The notes under the pieces were generated by a model that worked only from the letters and a program-made list of their open reading frames with translations, did not search any database and was not told the DNA's origin. From Rhizobacter sp. AJA081-3 (GTDB lineage: Bacteria > Pseudomonadota > Gammaproteobacteria > Burkholderiales > Burkholderiaceae_C), in NCBI RefSeq assembly GCF_017795745.1, contig NZ_CP059067.1:1550001-1614000 (forward strand): a DNA stretch of 64,000 bases, given 5' to 3'. Positions 9,326 to 20,100 of this stretch are shown piece by piece. The stretch's first letter is position 1. Each line of letters opens with the position of its first letter. The position numbers and the translations under genes are program-made.

Positions 9326-10705
9326 TCAATCGTTGAGCTCGAGCAGCACGACATGGTTGCCCGCTGTTGGCCAGCTGCGCCCGACGAGGCGCTCACCGTT
9401 GAAGGCCGCTGCCACGCTGCGCGGGACGGCGTCGGCCAGCCGCGCCTTGACCAGCGAGACGCCCGCCACCCCCGGCGCGATGCCGGCCGGCGGGCTCTTG
9501 CCGTCGAGCATGATCTCGTCGCGCGGGATGCCGAAGTAGCCGCGCGGGCGCGTCAGCGCCACCATCGCCGGCGCATCGCGGTCGGCGTCGGCAATGCGCT
9601 CCGCGCGCAGGTTCACCAACGTCGATGAGCGCGGGAAGGGTGCGCGGTACACATGCGTGGTCGCGTACCCGTCGGCGCTGACGACGAACTCGAGCGCGGT
9701 CTTGCTGTTCACCGCCAGCGGGCCCCAGAGTCCGTCGGCACCGATGGCCTTGCGATGCAGCGCCGGGCCGAACCGCTCGCCGCTGGCGGCATCGGTGGCG
9801 TAGACCTCAACCGTGGCGCCGGCGAGCGCCAGGTTGTTCGCCGCGTTGCCGCTGCCCGGCTTGTTGTCCACGCCCAGCCCGCTCACCTTGCCGTCGAGCA
9901 CCACGCGCGACTCGATGGCGGCGGCGATGACCACCGGTGCGCGGCCGGTCAGGAAGCGGTAGGCGGCGGCAAAGGCGAGCGGCCCGCAGGCCGTCTCGCG
10001 GTGGTCGATGCCGGCGATCACCACGTTCTCGGCGCCCTTCAGCTCGGGACCGTCGAAGCCCACGTTCGTCGGCGTGCCCTTGGCGCCGATCCACAGGCCG
10101 TCGGGCTGCGCGTACTTGTCGTTGCTGTCGGAGCGGATCGTCATCCACTTCACGCCGGGCGTGAGCTCGATACCCGGGCCGCCCTGATTGTTCAGCCGGG
10201 TCAGCAGGGGGCCGGCGCCGTTGAACTCGCTGTTCGGCAGGAACTTCGGGTTCGACCACACGCCGTGGTTCGGCGTGCCGCCGAGGACGGCATGCGACAC
10301 CTTGGCGGCGCCGCCGCCGTGGGCGATGTAGTGGCGGATCGTGATGCCGCCGCGCGAGGCGCCCATCAGCACGACCTTCGAGGCGCCGGTGCGCGCGAGC
10401 ACGCGGTCGACCTCGTCGGCGAGGAACTTCATCTGCTCGTCGGCCGAACTGCGCCCGGCCTGCGGCTTGTCGTCGGCATCGCGCGCCAGCGGGTAGGGCA
10501 TGTCCAGCGCGACCAGGCGGTCGCGCGGCCAGCCGTTCGATTCGAAGCGCCACACGGTGGTCAGCCACATCGAGGCGTTGTCGCCGTTGCCATGCACGAA
10601 CACGATGGGGGGCGGCAGCGTATCGGCCGGCTTGAGTGCGCAGGCGGACAGCCAGGCGGTCGTCAGGAGCAGCAATGCGCGGCGGGTGAGGGTGGTCAGC
10701 GTCAT
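9326..10705 (-). CDS. Lipase-like alpha/beta hydrolase, lipoprotein
   Basis: The 459-residue product begins with T-R-R-A-L-L-L-L followed by a lipobox (L-S-A-C), so it is a predicted lipoprotein, possibly Tat-exported. The alpha/beta hydrolase domain shows an H-G-N-G-D oxyanion-side motif near residue 40 and a nucleophile elbow G-A-S-R-G-G near residue 115. A candidate catalytic His lies in the G-I-D-H-R-E-T segment near residue 232. The rest, about 270-459, is beta-rich and resembles accessory domains of secreted lipases or PHB depolymerases. Substrate is unknown. Its start overlaps the stop of the P1 peptidase gene by four bases (ATGA), so the two are probably co-translated. Confidence 0.75.
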   Translation of the reverse strand: MTLTTLTRRALLLLTTAWLSACALKPADTLPPPIVFVHGNGDNASMWLTTVWRFESNGWPRDRLVALDMPYPLARDADDKPQAGRSSADEQMKFLADEVDRVLARTGASKVVLMGASRGGITIRHYIAHGGGAAKVSHAVLGGTPNHGVWSNPKFLPNSEFNGAGPLLTRLNNQGGPGIELTPGVKWMTIRSDSNDKYAQPDGLWIGAKGTPTNVGFDGPELKGAENVVIAGIDHRETACGPLAFAAAYRFLTGRAPVVIAAAIESRVVLDGKVSGLGVDNKPGSGNAANNLALAGATVEVYATDAASGERFGPALHRKAIGADGLWGPLAVNSKTALEFVVSADGYATTHVYRAPFPRSSTLVNLRAERIADADRDAPAMVALTRPRGYFGIPRDEIMLDGKSPPAGIAPGVAGVSLVKARLADAVPRSVAAAFNGERLVGRSWPTAGNHVVLLELND

Positions 10706-11688
10706 GAGACTTGCAACTCGTGGAGGGAGGGAAGCTCGGGCAGGCCCGGGCCGGCCAGGCATCGGGCTTCGCGCACGGCGTTGACCACAGCGCGCGCGGT
10801 CACTTCCGCGGCCAGCGCACCGAGCAGCGTGGTGCTGGCCGTGCGGCCCGAGGCGCCGGTGCCCAGCGCGAAGAGCGCATCGCCGTCGCCCATGGTGTGC
10901 ACCGGGTTGATGCTTCGCGCCAGGCCGTCGTGGGACATCTGCGCGATCTTGTTGGCCTGTGCTTTGGTGAGCTGCGCGTCGGTGGCGACCACGCCGATGG
11001 TGGTGGCGCTGCCGGGCTGGAAGGGGACGGGCAGTTCGCCGCGCAGCAGGCTGGCCATCGTGCCCTGCAACCCTCGACCATCCATCGTGCGTGCGCCGGC
11101 GATCGGTTGCCCGGTGGCCGGGTCGATCACGTCGCCGAGTGCATTGACCGCGACGAGCGCACCGACGGTGACACCGCCGACCGTGACCGAGGCGCTGCCG
11201 ATGCCGCCCTTCATCGCACGCTCGATGCCGAACAGCTTGCCCACGCTCGCGCCGGCGCCAGCGCCGACGTTGCCCTGGGCGGGTGTGTCGCGCGATGCCG
11301 CGGCGCAGGCCGCGTGGCCCGACGCGGCATCGGGGCGGATGCTCGCATCACCGACCCACAGGTCGAACAGGATCGCCGCTGGCACGATCGGTACCCGGGC
11401 CGGGCCGACCTGCACGCCGACGCCACGCTCCTCCAGCCAGCGCATCACGCCGCCAGCGGCATCCAGCCCGAAGGCGCTGCCGCCGGCCAGCAGCACGGCA
11501 TGCACCTGCTCGACGGCGTTCAGTGGCGAGAGCAGCTCGGTTTCGCGCGTGCCGGGCGCGGCGCCGCGCACGTCGACACCGCACACCGCGCCATCGGGCA
11601 CCAGCACCACCGTGCAGCCGGTGGGGCGGCGCGTGTCGGTAAAGTGGCCGACGCGCAGGCCGGCCACGTCGACGATCGAATCAGTCAT
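10702..11688 (-). CDS. P1 family (S58-type) peptidase/amidohydrolase
   Basis: The 328-residue protein belongs to the family of DmpA aminopeptidases and NylC 6-aminohexanoate oligomer hydrolases, which mature by self-cleavage. Recognisable parts are V-D-V-A-G-L-R-V-G-H-F near the N-terminus, L-L-A-G-G-S-A-F-G-L-D-A around residue 70, G-N-V-G-A-G-A-G-A-S-V-G-K near 145, and N-P-V-H-T-M then D-G-D-A-L-F-A-L around 270. I cannot place the nucleophile with confidence. No signal peptide is seen, so it is probably cytoplasmic. It is the first gene of a two-gene unit with the lipase-like lipoprotein. Confidence 0.85.
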   Translation of the reverse strand: MTDSIVDVAGLRVGHFTDTRRPTGCTVVLVPDGAVCGVDVRGAAPGTRETELLSPLNAVEQVHAVLLAGGSAFGLDAAGGVMRWLEERGVGVQVGPARVPIVPAAILFDLWVGDASIRPDAASGHAACAAASRDTPAQGNVGAGAGASVGKLFGIERAMKGGIGSASVTVGGVTVGALVAVNALGDVIDPATGQPIAGARTMDGRGLQGTMASLLRGELPVPFQPGSATTIGVVATDAQLTKAQANKIAQMSHDGLARSINPVHTMGDGDALFALGTGASGRTASTTLLGALAAEVTARAVVNAVREARCLAGPGLPELPSLHELQVS

Positions 11689-11724
11689 GCCGGCATGGTA
11701 GCCGGCAGGCCGCTCGCCCCACCC

Positions 11725-12858
11725 TCAGGCAAACACCCCCGCCGTGTCCTGCATGCGCGCGGACACCTCGCCGAGCTGGTGCAGGCTGTCGCCGAAGGCC
11801 ATCTCGATCATGGTCAGGCGCTTGAAGTAGTGGCTGCCGATGTACTCGTCGGTCACGCCGATGCCACCGTGCAGCTGGATGCACTGCTGGCCCACGTAGC
11901 GCACCGAGTTGCACAGCTGGTACTTGGCCTGCGCCAGCGCGCGGCGGCGCGCGGCGGCCGGCTCGGCCATCTTCAGGCTGGCGTAGTAGCTCATCGAGCG
12001 GCCGAGCTCGAGCTGCATCTTCACGTCGGCCATGCGGTGGCGCAGGGCCTGGAACGTGGAGATCGCAACGCCGAACTGCTTGCGCGTGTTCATGTACTCG
12101 GCCGTGACGGCGACCAGCTTGTCCATCACGCCCACGCCTTCGGCGCAGACCGCGGCGATGCCGGCGTCCACCGCATGCTCGAGCACCGGCAGCGCGTCGG
12201 TGGCGATCAGCGTGGCCGGGGTGTCCTTCAGCGTCAGCTCGGCGGCGCGCGCGCCGTCCTGCGTCGGGTAGCCGCGCACGGCCAGGCCCGCCGTGCCCTT
12301 GGCCACGATGAACAGCGCGATGCCCTGCGCGTCGCCGTCGGCGCCGGCGGTGCGCGCCGGCACGACGAAGGCATCGGCCTCGTCGCCGGCCGGCACGACG
12401 CTCTTCGCGCCGCTCAGCGTCCAGCCGCTGCCGGACTTCGTCGCCTTCGTGGTGACGTGATTCAGGCGGTAGCGGGCGGCGCGTTCCTGATGCGCGAGCA
12501 CCACCAGCGCGGAGGCGTCGGCAATCTTCGGCAGCCAGGTCGCCTGCACCTCGGCCGGCGCGGCCGACAGCAGCACCGGCGCGACCAGTGCGCCCTGCGC
12601 GTAGGGCGCGTTGACGAGGCCGCGGCCGAGTTCCTCGCAGACCACCATCGCCTCGATCGCGCCGAAGCCCATGCCGCCGTTCGCCTCGGGCACGGCCAGG
12701 CCGGTCAGGCCCAGCTCGGCCAGCTCGGCGTAGACCTCGCGGGTGCGGCCACAGGACTTGGCGATGCCGTGGCGGCGCTCGAAGGAGAAGCCCTTGTCGA
12801 CCCAGCGTCGCACCGCGTCGCGCAGCGATTCCTGGTCGTCGGAGAAGTCGAAGTCCAT
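11725..12858 (-). CDS. Acyl-CoA dehydrogenase, small subunit of pair (pimeloyl-CoA type)
   Basis: The 377-residue flavoprotein subunit has the acyl-CoA dehydrogenase fold: N-terminal helices (D-D-Q-E-S-L-R), a middle beta domain and C-terminal helices with Q-L-H-G-G-I-G-V-T-D-E. It lacks the usual C-terminal base segment; M-I-E-M-A-F-G-D-S stands at the end. It starts one base after the stop of the larger homologue, and such closely linked pairs are annotated as pimeloyl-CoA dehydrogenase small and large subunits in Burkholderiales. Known paired enzymes of this kind form alpha2-beta2 heterotetramers. The true substrate (dicarboxylic, cyclic or steroid-derived acyl-CoA) is unknown. The ATG at 12858 begins the conserved M-D-F-D-F segment. 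Confidence 0.85.
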   Translation of the reverse strand: MDFDFSDDQESLRDAVRRWVDKGFSFERRHGIAKSCGRTREVYAELAELGLTGLAVPEANGGMGFGAIEAMVVCEELGRGLVNAPYAQGALVAPVLLSAAPAEVQATWLPKIADASALVVLAHQERAARYRLNHVTTKATKSGSGWTLSGAKSVVPAGDEADAFVVPARTAGADGDAQGIALFIVAKGTAGLAVRGYPTQDGARAAELTLKDTPATLIATDALPVLEHAVDAGIAAVCAEGVGVMDKLVAVTAEYMNTRKQFGVAISTFQALRHRMADVKMQLELGRSMSYYASLKMAEPAAARRRALAQAKYQLCNSVRYVGQQCIQLHGGIGVTDEYIGSHYFKRLTMIEMAFGDSLHQLGEVSARMQDTAGVFA

Positions 12859-12859
12859 G

Positions 12860-14041
12860 TCAGCTCCCGAGCACGGTGGCGGAGACGATGTTGCGCTGGA
12901 CCTCGTTGGACCCACCGTAGATCGTCGTCTTGCGCATGTTGAAGTAGGTCGCGGCCAGCGGCGCGCAGTGCGCGGCGCCGACCTGGTCGCCCTGCCAGCC
13001 GGCTTCCATCGCCTCCTTCACGAAGGGCAGGGCGTAGGGTCCGGCGGCCAGCATCATCAGCTCGCTGTAGCGCTGCTGGATCTCGCTGCCGCGGATCTTC
13101 AGCAGGCCGGCCACGTCGAGCGACTGCTTGCCGCTCTTCTCGGCGGAGAGCACGCGCAGCACCATCATCTCGAGTGCGACGATGTCGACTTCAAGCTTGG
13201 CGATCTCGTCGCGGAAGCGGCCATCTTCATAGACGCCCTCGGCCTTGGCGATGCGCTTGACGCGCTCGAGCTCGCGCTTGGCGCGGTTCACGTCGGCGAT
13301 GTTGGTTCGCTCGTGGGCGAGCAGGTGCTTGGCGTAGGTCCAGCCCTTGTTCTCCTCGCCGACCAGGTTGTCGGCCGGCACCTCGACGTTGTCGAACCAG
13401 ACCTCGTTCACCTCGTGGCCACCGTCGAGCATGATGATCGGCCGCACGGTGATGCCCGGGCTCTTCATGTCGATGAGCAGGAAGCTGATGCCAGTCTGCG
13501 GCTTGCCCTCGCTGCTGGTGCGCACGAGGCAGAAGATCCAGTCGCCGTACTGGCCGAGCGTGGTCCAGGTCTTCTGGCCGTTGACGATGTAGTAGTCGCC
13601 ACGCCGCTCGGCTTTGCACTTCAGCGAGGCGAGGTCGGAGCCCGAGCCCGGCTCGCTGTAGCCCTGGCTCCACCACACCTCGCCGCTCATGATGCCGGGC
13701 AGGTGGCGCGCCTGCTGCTCGGGCGAGCCGAAGGCCATGATCACTGGCGCCACCATCACCGGGCCGAAGGGCACGACGCGCGGCGCGCCGGCCAGTGCGC
13801 ACTCTTCCTCGAACAGGTGGCGCTGGATGACGTTCCAGCCGGGGCCGCCGAACTGCTTCGGCCAGGCCCAGCCGTGCCAGCCCTTTGCCCCCAGGATCTT
13901 CGCCCAGCGCTGCATGTCTTCCTTGCTCAGGTGCAGGGCGTTGTGCACCTTGTTGCTGATGTCCTTGGGCAGGTTGGCCGCCACCCAGGCGCGGATCTCG
14001 GCCCGGAAGGCTTGTTCCTCGGGCGTGAAATTCAGGTCCAT
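12860..14041 (-). CDS. Acyl-CoA dehydrogenase, large subunit of pair (pimeloyl-CoA type)
   Basis: The 393-residue protein has all three acyl-CoA dehydrogenase domains. FAD and substrate contacts appear in W-W-S-Q-G-Y-S-E-P-G-S-G-S-D (about 123-136) and T-W-T-T-L-G-Q-Y (about 158-165). At the position of the medium-chain enzyme's catalytic Glu it has Gly (I-Y-G-G-S-N-E). E244 in A-H-E-R-T-N sits where isovaleryl-CoA dehydrogenase and FadE26-type subunits keep their base, so the large subunit is probably catalytic (alignment by eye). It leads a two-gene leftward operon. A 12-bp perfect palindrome lies 43 bases upstream, between it and a divergent MFS gene. Confidence 0.88.
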   Translation of the reverse strand: MDLNFTPEEQAFRAEIRAWVAANLPKDISNKVHNALHLSKEDMQRWAKILGAKGWHGWAWPKQFGGPGWNVIQRHLFEEECALAGAPRVVPFGPVMVAPVIMAFGSPEQQARHLPGIMSGEVWWSQGYSEPGSGSDLASLKCKAERRGDYYIVNGQKTWTTLGQYGDWIFCLVRTSSEGKPQTGISFLLIDMKSPGITVRPIIMLDGGHEVNEVWFDNVEVPADNLVGEENKGWTYAKHLLAHERTNIADVNRAKRELERVKRIAKAEGVYEDGRFRDEIAKLEVDIVALEMMVLRVLSAEKSGKQSLDVAGLLKIRGSEIQQRYSELMMLAAGPYALPFVKEAMEAGWQGDQVGAAHCAPLAATYFNMRKTTIYGGSNEVQRNIVSATVLGS

Positions 14042-14084
14042 GTCTCGGTCTCCATTGAGGGCCCGCGGGCCACCGACGGTTTTA

Positions 14085-14096
14085 GCACGATCGTGC
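14085..14096. promoter_or_regulatory. Perfect 12-bp palindrome, candidate operator
   Basis: GCACGATCGTGC is a perfect palindrome flanked by short T runs in the 105-base divergent region between the acyl-CoA dehydrogenase operon and the MFS gene. The ACG-N2-CGT core and length look like TetR-type operators, several of which control acyl-CoA genes. No regulator gene adjoins it, so the assignment is inference. Confidence 0.4.
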
Positions 14097-14104
14097 CTTT
14101 TTGC

Positions 14105-14124
14105 CTTGTCCCTGCCGTGACAAG
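14105..14124. promoter_or_regulatory. Inverted repeat CTTGTC-N8-GACAAG
   Basis: Two perfect six-base arms separated by eight bases lie just upstream of an AATAAT box (14134-14139) that precedes the GTG start of the MFS gene. The position suits a repressor or activator site for the transporter. It is distinct from the palindrome nine bases away. Confidence 0.35.
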
Positions 14125-14146
14125 GCCGGCGGGAATAATCGCTCCA

Positions 14147-15328
14147 GTGAACCCACCGAGCTTTCGCGCCACCGTCGCGGCCCTCGCGGCAGGCCAGTTG
14201 CTCTGCTGGGCGGCGCTGTACTACGGATTCTCGTCCTTCGTGCTGCCCATGCAGCGCGCGATGGGCTGGAGCAAGCCCGACATGATGGGCGCCTTCACCG
14301 TCGGCCTGGGCATGTGGGGCGCGGCCACCTACGCCGCCGGAGCCGCCATCGACCACGGCCGCGGCCGCGCGGTGATGACGCTGGGCGCAGCGCTCGCGGG
14401 CTTCGGCTTCCTCGTCTGGTCGCGTGCCGACTCGCTGCCGCTGCTCTATGCCGCCTGGGTCCTGCTCGGCGCCTCGATGGCGATGACGCTGTATGAGCCG
14501 GCCTTCAACGTGCTGACCAAGCGCTTCCCCGCGCAGTACCGCGAGGGCATCACCTCGCTGACGCTGGTCGGCGGCTTCGCCAGCACCTTGTCCTTCCCGG
14601 CCGTGGCCTGGCTGCTCGCGCTGTTCGACTGGCGCGGCGCGCTGGCCGTGATCGGACTGGTTCTGCTGCTCGTGGTGGCGCCGCTGCACGCCTGGGCGCT
14701 GCGCGGCACGCCGACGCAGGACATGCCGCCGCGCGCCCACGATGCGGCCGACGACGCCACGCTGCACGAGGCGCTGCGCGAACCTTCGTTCTGGCTGCTC
14801 ACTGCGACCTTCACGCTCTACTCCTTCGCCGCTGCGGCGCTGTGGGCGCACATCATGCCGGCGCTGGCGTCGAAGGGCCTGGCCGATGCGCGGGCGCTGG
14901 CGGTGGTGGTGTGGTTCGGCCCGGCGCAGGTGGCCGGGCGTTTGGCCTATCTCGCCTTCGGGCGCTGGGTGTCGTCGCGTGCGCTCGGCCTGGTCGTGCT
15001 CGGCGGACTGCCGGCTTCGCTGACCATCTTCGCGCTGGCCGACGGCACGGTCGCGCTGCTGCTCTTCGCGCTGCTCTTCGGCCTGGCCAACGGCCTGGTG
15101 ACCATCGTGCGGGGCAGCCTCGTGCCGGAGTACTTCGGCCGCGAGCATGTCGGCCGCATCAGCGGTGCCATGAGCGCGATCGCGCTGCTGTCGCGCGCCG
15201 CGGCACCGCTGGCCACCGCCTGGCTGCTGCTCGCGCTGCCCGGCTATCGCGAACTGCTGCTCGGCCTGGCAGCGCTCGGCGCGGTGGCGGTGGTGGCCTT
15301 CGCGCTGGCGCGGCCACCCGCTCGTTAG
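14147..15328 (+). CDS. MFS transporter
   Basis: The 393-residue protein has about twelve hydrophobic helices and the organisation of the major facilitator superfamily, with a Gly/Ala-rich first half and a central loop after about residue 190. It is an inner-membrane carrier of unknown substrate. The GTG at 14147 was selected because hydrophobic helix 1 begins about ten residues later and the frame upstream is antisense to the dehydrogenase gene. An AATAAT box ends seven bases before the GTG, so the message may have almost no leader. It is divergent from the acyl-CoA dehydrogenase pair, which hints at transport of a related acid (inference). Its stop overlaps the next convergent gene by four bases. 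Confidence 0.85.
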   Translation: MNPPSFRATVAALAAGQLLCWAALYYGFSSFVLPMQRAMGWSKPDMMGAFTVGLGMWGAATYAAGAAIDHGRGRAVMTLGAALAGFGFLVWSRADSLPLLYAAWVLLGASMAMTLYEPAFNVLTKRFPAQYREGITSLTLVGGFASTLSFPAVAWLLALFDWRGALAVIGLVLLLVVAPLHAWALRGTPTQDMPPRAHDAADDATLHEALREPSFWLLTATFTLYSFAAAALWAHIMPALASKGLADARALAVVVWFGPAQVAGRLAYLAFGRWVSSRALGLVVLGGLPASLTIFALADGTVALLLFALLFGLANGLVTIVRGSLVPEYFGREHVGRISGAMSAIALLSRAAAPLATAWLLLALPGYRELLLGLAALGAVAVVAFALARPPAR

Positions 15329-16050
15329 TGCGCCGCCTTGAAGTCGGCCAGCATCTGTGCGGCCAGGGCATCCACGGACTCTCCCAGCGTGGCTCGCAGC
15401 GATGCGCCGTTGTCGCTGCGCCAGTCTTCGATGCGCCGGGAAGCACGTGCGAGGACCTCGTAATCCTTGAAGAGCAGCGGCTCGCCGCCGCTGGCGGCGC
15501 GCAGTTCGAGTCGCCCCACCAGCCGCAGCCGGAACGGCCGGTCCTGGCCGCTGCCCACGGTGGCCAGTTCGACCAGCCGAACCTCGGCTTGCCACGCCGC
15601 TGCGGGCGCCGCGGCGGCATCGCCACGGGCATCCTCGCGCAGACGTGCCGCGAGTTGCTCGGCGAACGGCTGGCTGGCCAGGACGTCGGCCAGGAAGGCC
15701 TGCTTGGCCTGCATCTCGGCGGCGCTCTCCGCCGTCACGGCGCCGACCACGGCGCCGGTGGCCGTGCTCACGGCCGCGACACCGAGCGCAGGCCCGGCGC
15801 AGAGTACAGCGAGCGGCCCAGCGGCCAGGCACAGCATGCCGCCGAGCAGCACACCCACGCCAGCCCCGGCAGCGGCGCCGCTGCGCGCACCGCGGGCCTT
15901 GCTTCCGGGGCCGTCGACGAACACCTCGACAGGACCATTGCGCGCCTGGAAGTCGATCGCCCCTGCGTCAACGCCGCGCGGGGCCTGCGGTCCGGCGCAG
16001 CCGGTGGCCAGCGCCACGAGCAGCAAGAGCGTCCGAAGCCAGATCTTCAT
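15325..16050 (-). CDS. Hypothetical lipoprotein with glycine-zipper segment
   Basis: The 241-residue product has a signal peptide with lipobox A-T-G-C (Cys18). Residues about 55-105 are a Gly/Ala-rich hydrophobic stretch that could be a membrane-inserted glycine zipper. A soluble alpha/beta C-terminal domain follows (about 110-241). I do not recognise the family. It is most likely membrane-attached. It follows the GH13 gene on the same strand after 58 bases and converges on the MFS gene with a four-base overlap. Confidence 0.7.
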   Translation of the reverse strand: MKIWLRTLLLLVALATGCAGPQAPRGVDAGAIDFQARNGPVEVFVDGPGSKARGARSGAAAGAGVGVLLGGMLCLAAGPLAVLCAGPALGVAAVSTATGAVVGAVTAESAAEMQAKQAFLADVLASQPFAEQLAARLREDARGDAAAAPAAAWQAEVRLVELATVGSGQDRPFRLRLVGRLELRAASGGEPLLFKDYEVLARASRRIEDWRSDNGASLRATLGESVDALAAQMLADFKAAH

Positions 16051-16108
16051 CCTGGCAGCATTGGCTCACGGTCCGGCGCGCACCCGATTGCGCCGACACA
16101 ATCGGGCG

Positions 16109-17868
<1,760 letters not shown>

Positions 17869-17869
<1 letters not shown>

Positions 17870-18504
17870 CAGGGCCTCTTGTCGAGCACCAGGACGTCGG
17901 AATCACGCTTCATCTGGAAGCGCGTCAGGAAGCTGTTGCCCAGCAGGATCATGTCCATGCCCGCCGGCACGACGACGGCATCGACGTTGTAGACCGTCAC
18001 GTCGCCCACACGCACCTCGCCGAGCGAGACGCGGTGCGAGATCACCTGGCCGTTGGCGGTGTTGATCAGGCCGCGCTGGCCGCGCGAATAGTCCAGACCG
18101 ATGCGGCGGGCCTCGGCCTCGCCGATGCCAATAAAAGTGGCGCCCGTGTCGACCACGAAGCGCACGGCGCGGCCATTGATGCTGCCGCCGGTGACGAAGT
18201 GGCCGCCCGGGCCGGCCGCCAGCACGATCTGCGTGCCGCCGCCGGCACTGGCCGCGCCGCCGAGGTTGACCTGCGCGCCGCCCAGTTGGAGCGTCTGGCG
18301 CTTGCCGCCGACCTCGACCACCGTTTCGCTGCCGGTCACCCGGATCACCTTCACGCCAGAGACCGTGGTGCCCACGGCCACGGTGCGCGGCGCGCCGTCG
18401 ATCAGCAGCAGCGCCTTGTCGCCCAGGCTGCCGCTCATCGACACGCTCTGCGACATCGCCGCGCTCGACAGCAAGGCGATCGTCACTGCCAGGGCCGCAC
18501 GCAT
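17869..18504 (-). CDS. Retropepsin-like aspartic protease, clan AA (TIGR02281 type)
   Basis: The 211-residue product has an N-terminal signal peptide (residues 1-18, ending A-M-S). A small beta domain follows (about 25-85), then a single retropepsin-like unit with the active-site motif V-V-D-T-G-A-T near residue 120 and the hydrophobic flap partner I-L-L-G-N-S-F-L near 190. Such one-domain proteases are expected to act as dimers in the periplasm. Substrate is unknown. It lies two bases after yajQ and shares one base with the GH13 start, so all three are probably one transcript. Confidence 0.85.
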
Positions 18505-18506
18505 GG

Positions 18507-18995
18507 TCAATCCCGGAAGTTGTTGAAGGAGACCGGCGAGTCCGGCACCGTCTGGCGGATCAGCTGCATCGCCGCCTGCAGGTCGTCGCGCTTGGCTCCG
18601 GTGACGCGCACCGTGTCGCCCTGGATCGCGGCCTGCACCTTCATCTTGCTCTGCTTGATGGCGGTCTGGATCTTCTTGGCCGTCTCGGTGTCGACGCCGC
18701 TCTTGACGACGAGAAGCTGCTTGACCTTGTCGCCGCCGATCTTCTCGATCTTGGCGCTGCTGTCGATGAAGCGCACGTCCACGCTGCGCTTGGTCAGCTT
18801 GGCCACGAGGATGTCGCGCACCTGGGCGATCTGGAAATCGCTGTCGGCGAACAGCGTGATCTCCTCGTCGCCGAGTTCCACGGCAGCCGAGGAGCCCTTG
18901 AAGTCGAAGCGGGTGCCGATTTCCTTGGAGGTCTGGTCCACGGCATTGCGGACTTCCACGAGATTCGGCTCGATGACGGTGTCGAAGCTGGGCAT
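18507..18995 (-). CDS. yajQ: YajQ family nucleotide-binding protein
   Basis: The 162-residue protein matches YajQ throughout: M-P-S-F-D start, R-F-D-F-K-G-S near residue 30 and the end V-S-F-N-N-F-R-D. Members bind nucleotides, and cyclic di-GMP has been reported as a ligand for some. It is cytoplasmic. It is the first gene of a leftward unit with the retropepsin-like protease and GH13 enzyme. Only 14 bases separate its ATG from the divergent murB ATG, so its promoter must overlap murB coding sequence. Confidence 0.96.
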   Translation of the reverse strand: MPSFDTVIEPNLVEVRNAVDQTSKEIGTRFDFKGSSAAVELGDEEITLFADSDFQIAQVRDILVAKLTKRSVDVRFIDSSAKIEKIGGDKVKQLLVVKSGVDTETAKKIQTAIKQSKMKVQAAIQGDTVRVTGAKRDDLQAAMQLIRQTVPDSPVSFNNFRD

Positions 18996-19009
18996 GGGAA
19001 AATTCTCGC

Positions 19010-20026
19010 ATGCAAATCGAGTCGGGCGTGAGTCTGAAGCCGTTCAATACGTTCGGATTGCCTGCGGTGGCGCAACAACTGGTGCGCATCGCCGGCGACG
19101 CCGATGTGCGCCGGGTCGTCGACCATCCGGATCTCGGCCGCGCCGCCAAGTTCATCCTCGGCGGCGGCAGCAACATCATCCTGACGCGCGACATGCCGCA
19201 GGTCGTGCTCAAGGTCGAGGTGCGCGGCCTTCGTCTCGTCGACGAGCGCGCCGACGCCTGGATCGTCGAGGCCGGCGCCGGCGAGGGTTGGCACGACCTG
19301 GTTGCCTGGACGCTCGCCCAGGGCCTGCCGGGCCTGGAGAACCTGGCACTGATCCCGGGAACCGTGGGCGCCTCGCCGGTGCAGAACATCGGTGCCTATG
19401 GGCTGGAGCTGAAGGACCGCTTCGAGTCGCTCGACGCGGTGGACCTGGTCACCGGCCGCAGCGTCACGCTCGGCGCCGAGATCTGCGCCTTCGGCTACCG
19501 CGACAGCGTCTTCAAGCATTCGCTGGCCGGCCGCACGCTGATCACGCGCGTGCGTTTTCGCCTGCCGCGGCCCTGGCAGCCGTTGCTGGGCTACCTGGAC
19601 ATCGAGCGCAAGATGCGCGAGACCGGCGTGGCCGCGCCCTCGGCGCAGCAGATCTTCGACTGGGTCTGCGCGATCCGCCGCGCCAAGCTGCCCGATCCGG
19701 CGGTGATCGGCAACGCCGGCAGCTTCTTCAAGAACCCGGTGGTCACGCCGGAACAGTGCCGCGACATCATCGGCCGCGACCCGGAGATCGTGCACTACCC
19801 GATGCCCGATGGCAGCGTGAAGCTGGCCGCCGGCTGGATGATCGACGCCTGCGGCTGGAAGGGAAAGTCGGTCGGCCAGGCGGCGGTCTACGAGCGCCAG
19901 GCACTGGTGCTGGTCAACCGCGGCGGGGCCATCGGCTCCGAGGTGATGACGCTGGCCCGCGCCATCCAGGAAAGCGTCTACGGCCGCTTCGGCATCCGCC
20001 TCGAACCGGAGCCTGTGGTCGTCTGA
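19010..20026 (+). CDS. murB: UDP-N-acetylenolpyruvoylglucosamine reductase
   Basis: MurB reduces enolpyruvyl-UDP-GlcNAc to UDP-MurNAc with NADPH and FAD in peptidoglycan precursor synthesis. The 338-residue protein has the FAD-binding G-G-G-S-N segment near residue 51, [16 protein letters not shown] near 119, and [10 protein letters not shown] near 238, which holds the catalytic Ser. The C-terminal domain has A-G-W-M-I-D. This is a type I MurB of normal length. It stands alone rather than in a mur cluster, divergent from yajQ with a 14-base gap. Confidence 0.97.
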   Translation: MQIESGVSLKPFNTFGLPAVAQQLVRIAGDADVRRVVDHPDLGRAAKFILGGGSNIILTRDMPQVVLKVEVRGLRLVDERADAWIVEAGAGEGWHDLVAWTLAQGLPGLENLALIPGTVGASPVQNIGAYGLELKDRFESLDAVDLVTGRSVTLGAEICAFGYRDSVFKHSLAGRTLITRVRFRLPRPWQPLLGYLDIERKMRETGVAAPSAQQIFDWVCAIRRAKLPDPAVIGNAGSFFKNPVVTPEQCRDIIGRDPEIVHYPMPDGSVKLAAGWMIDACGWKGKSVGQAAVYERQALVLVNRGGAIGSEVMTLARAIQESVYGRFGIRLEPEPVVV

Positions 20027-20100
20027 CCACACCGTCACGAAACCGTCATCGTCCCGTCTCAAAGTCATCGTCAACAAGAAGAAGACGACAACAACAAGAA

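Noticed and set aside
10702-11688. Missing nucleophile in the P1 peptidase (D-G-D-A instead of D-G-D-T)
   Set aside because: I could not place the NylC/DmpA nucleophile by eye with certainty, so no claim of loss is made.
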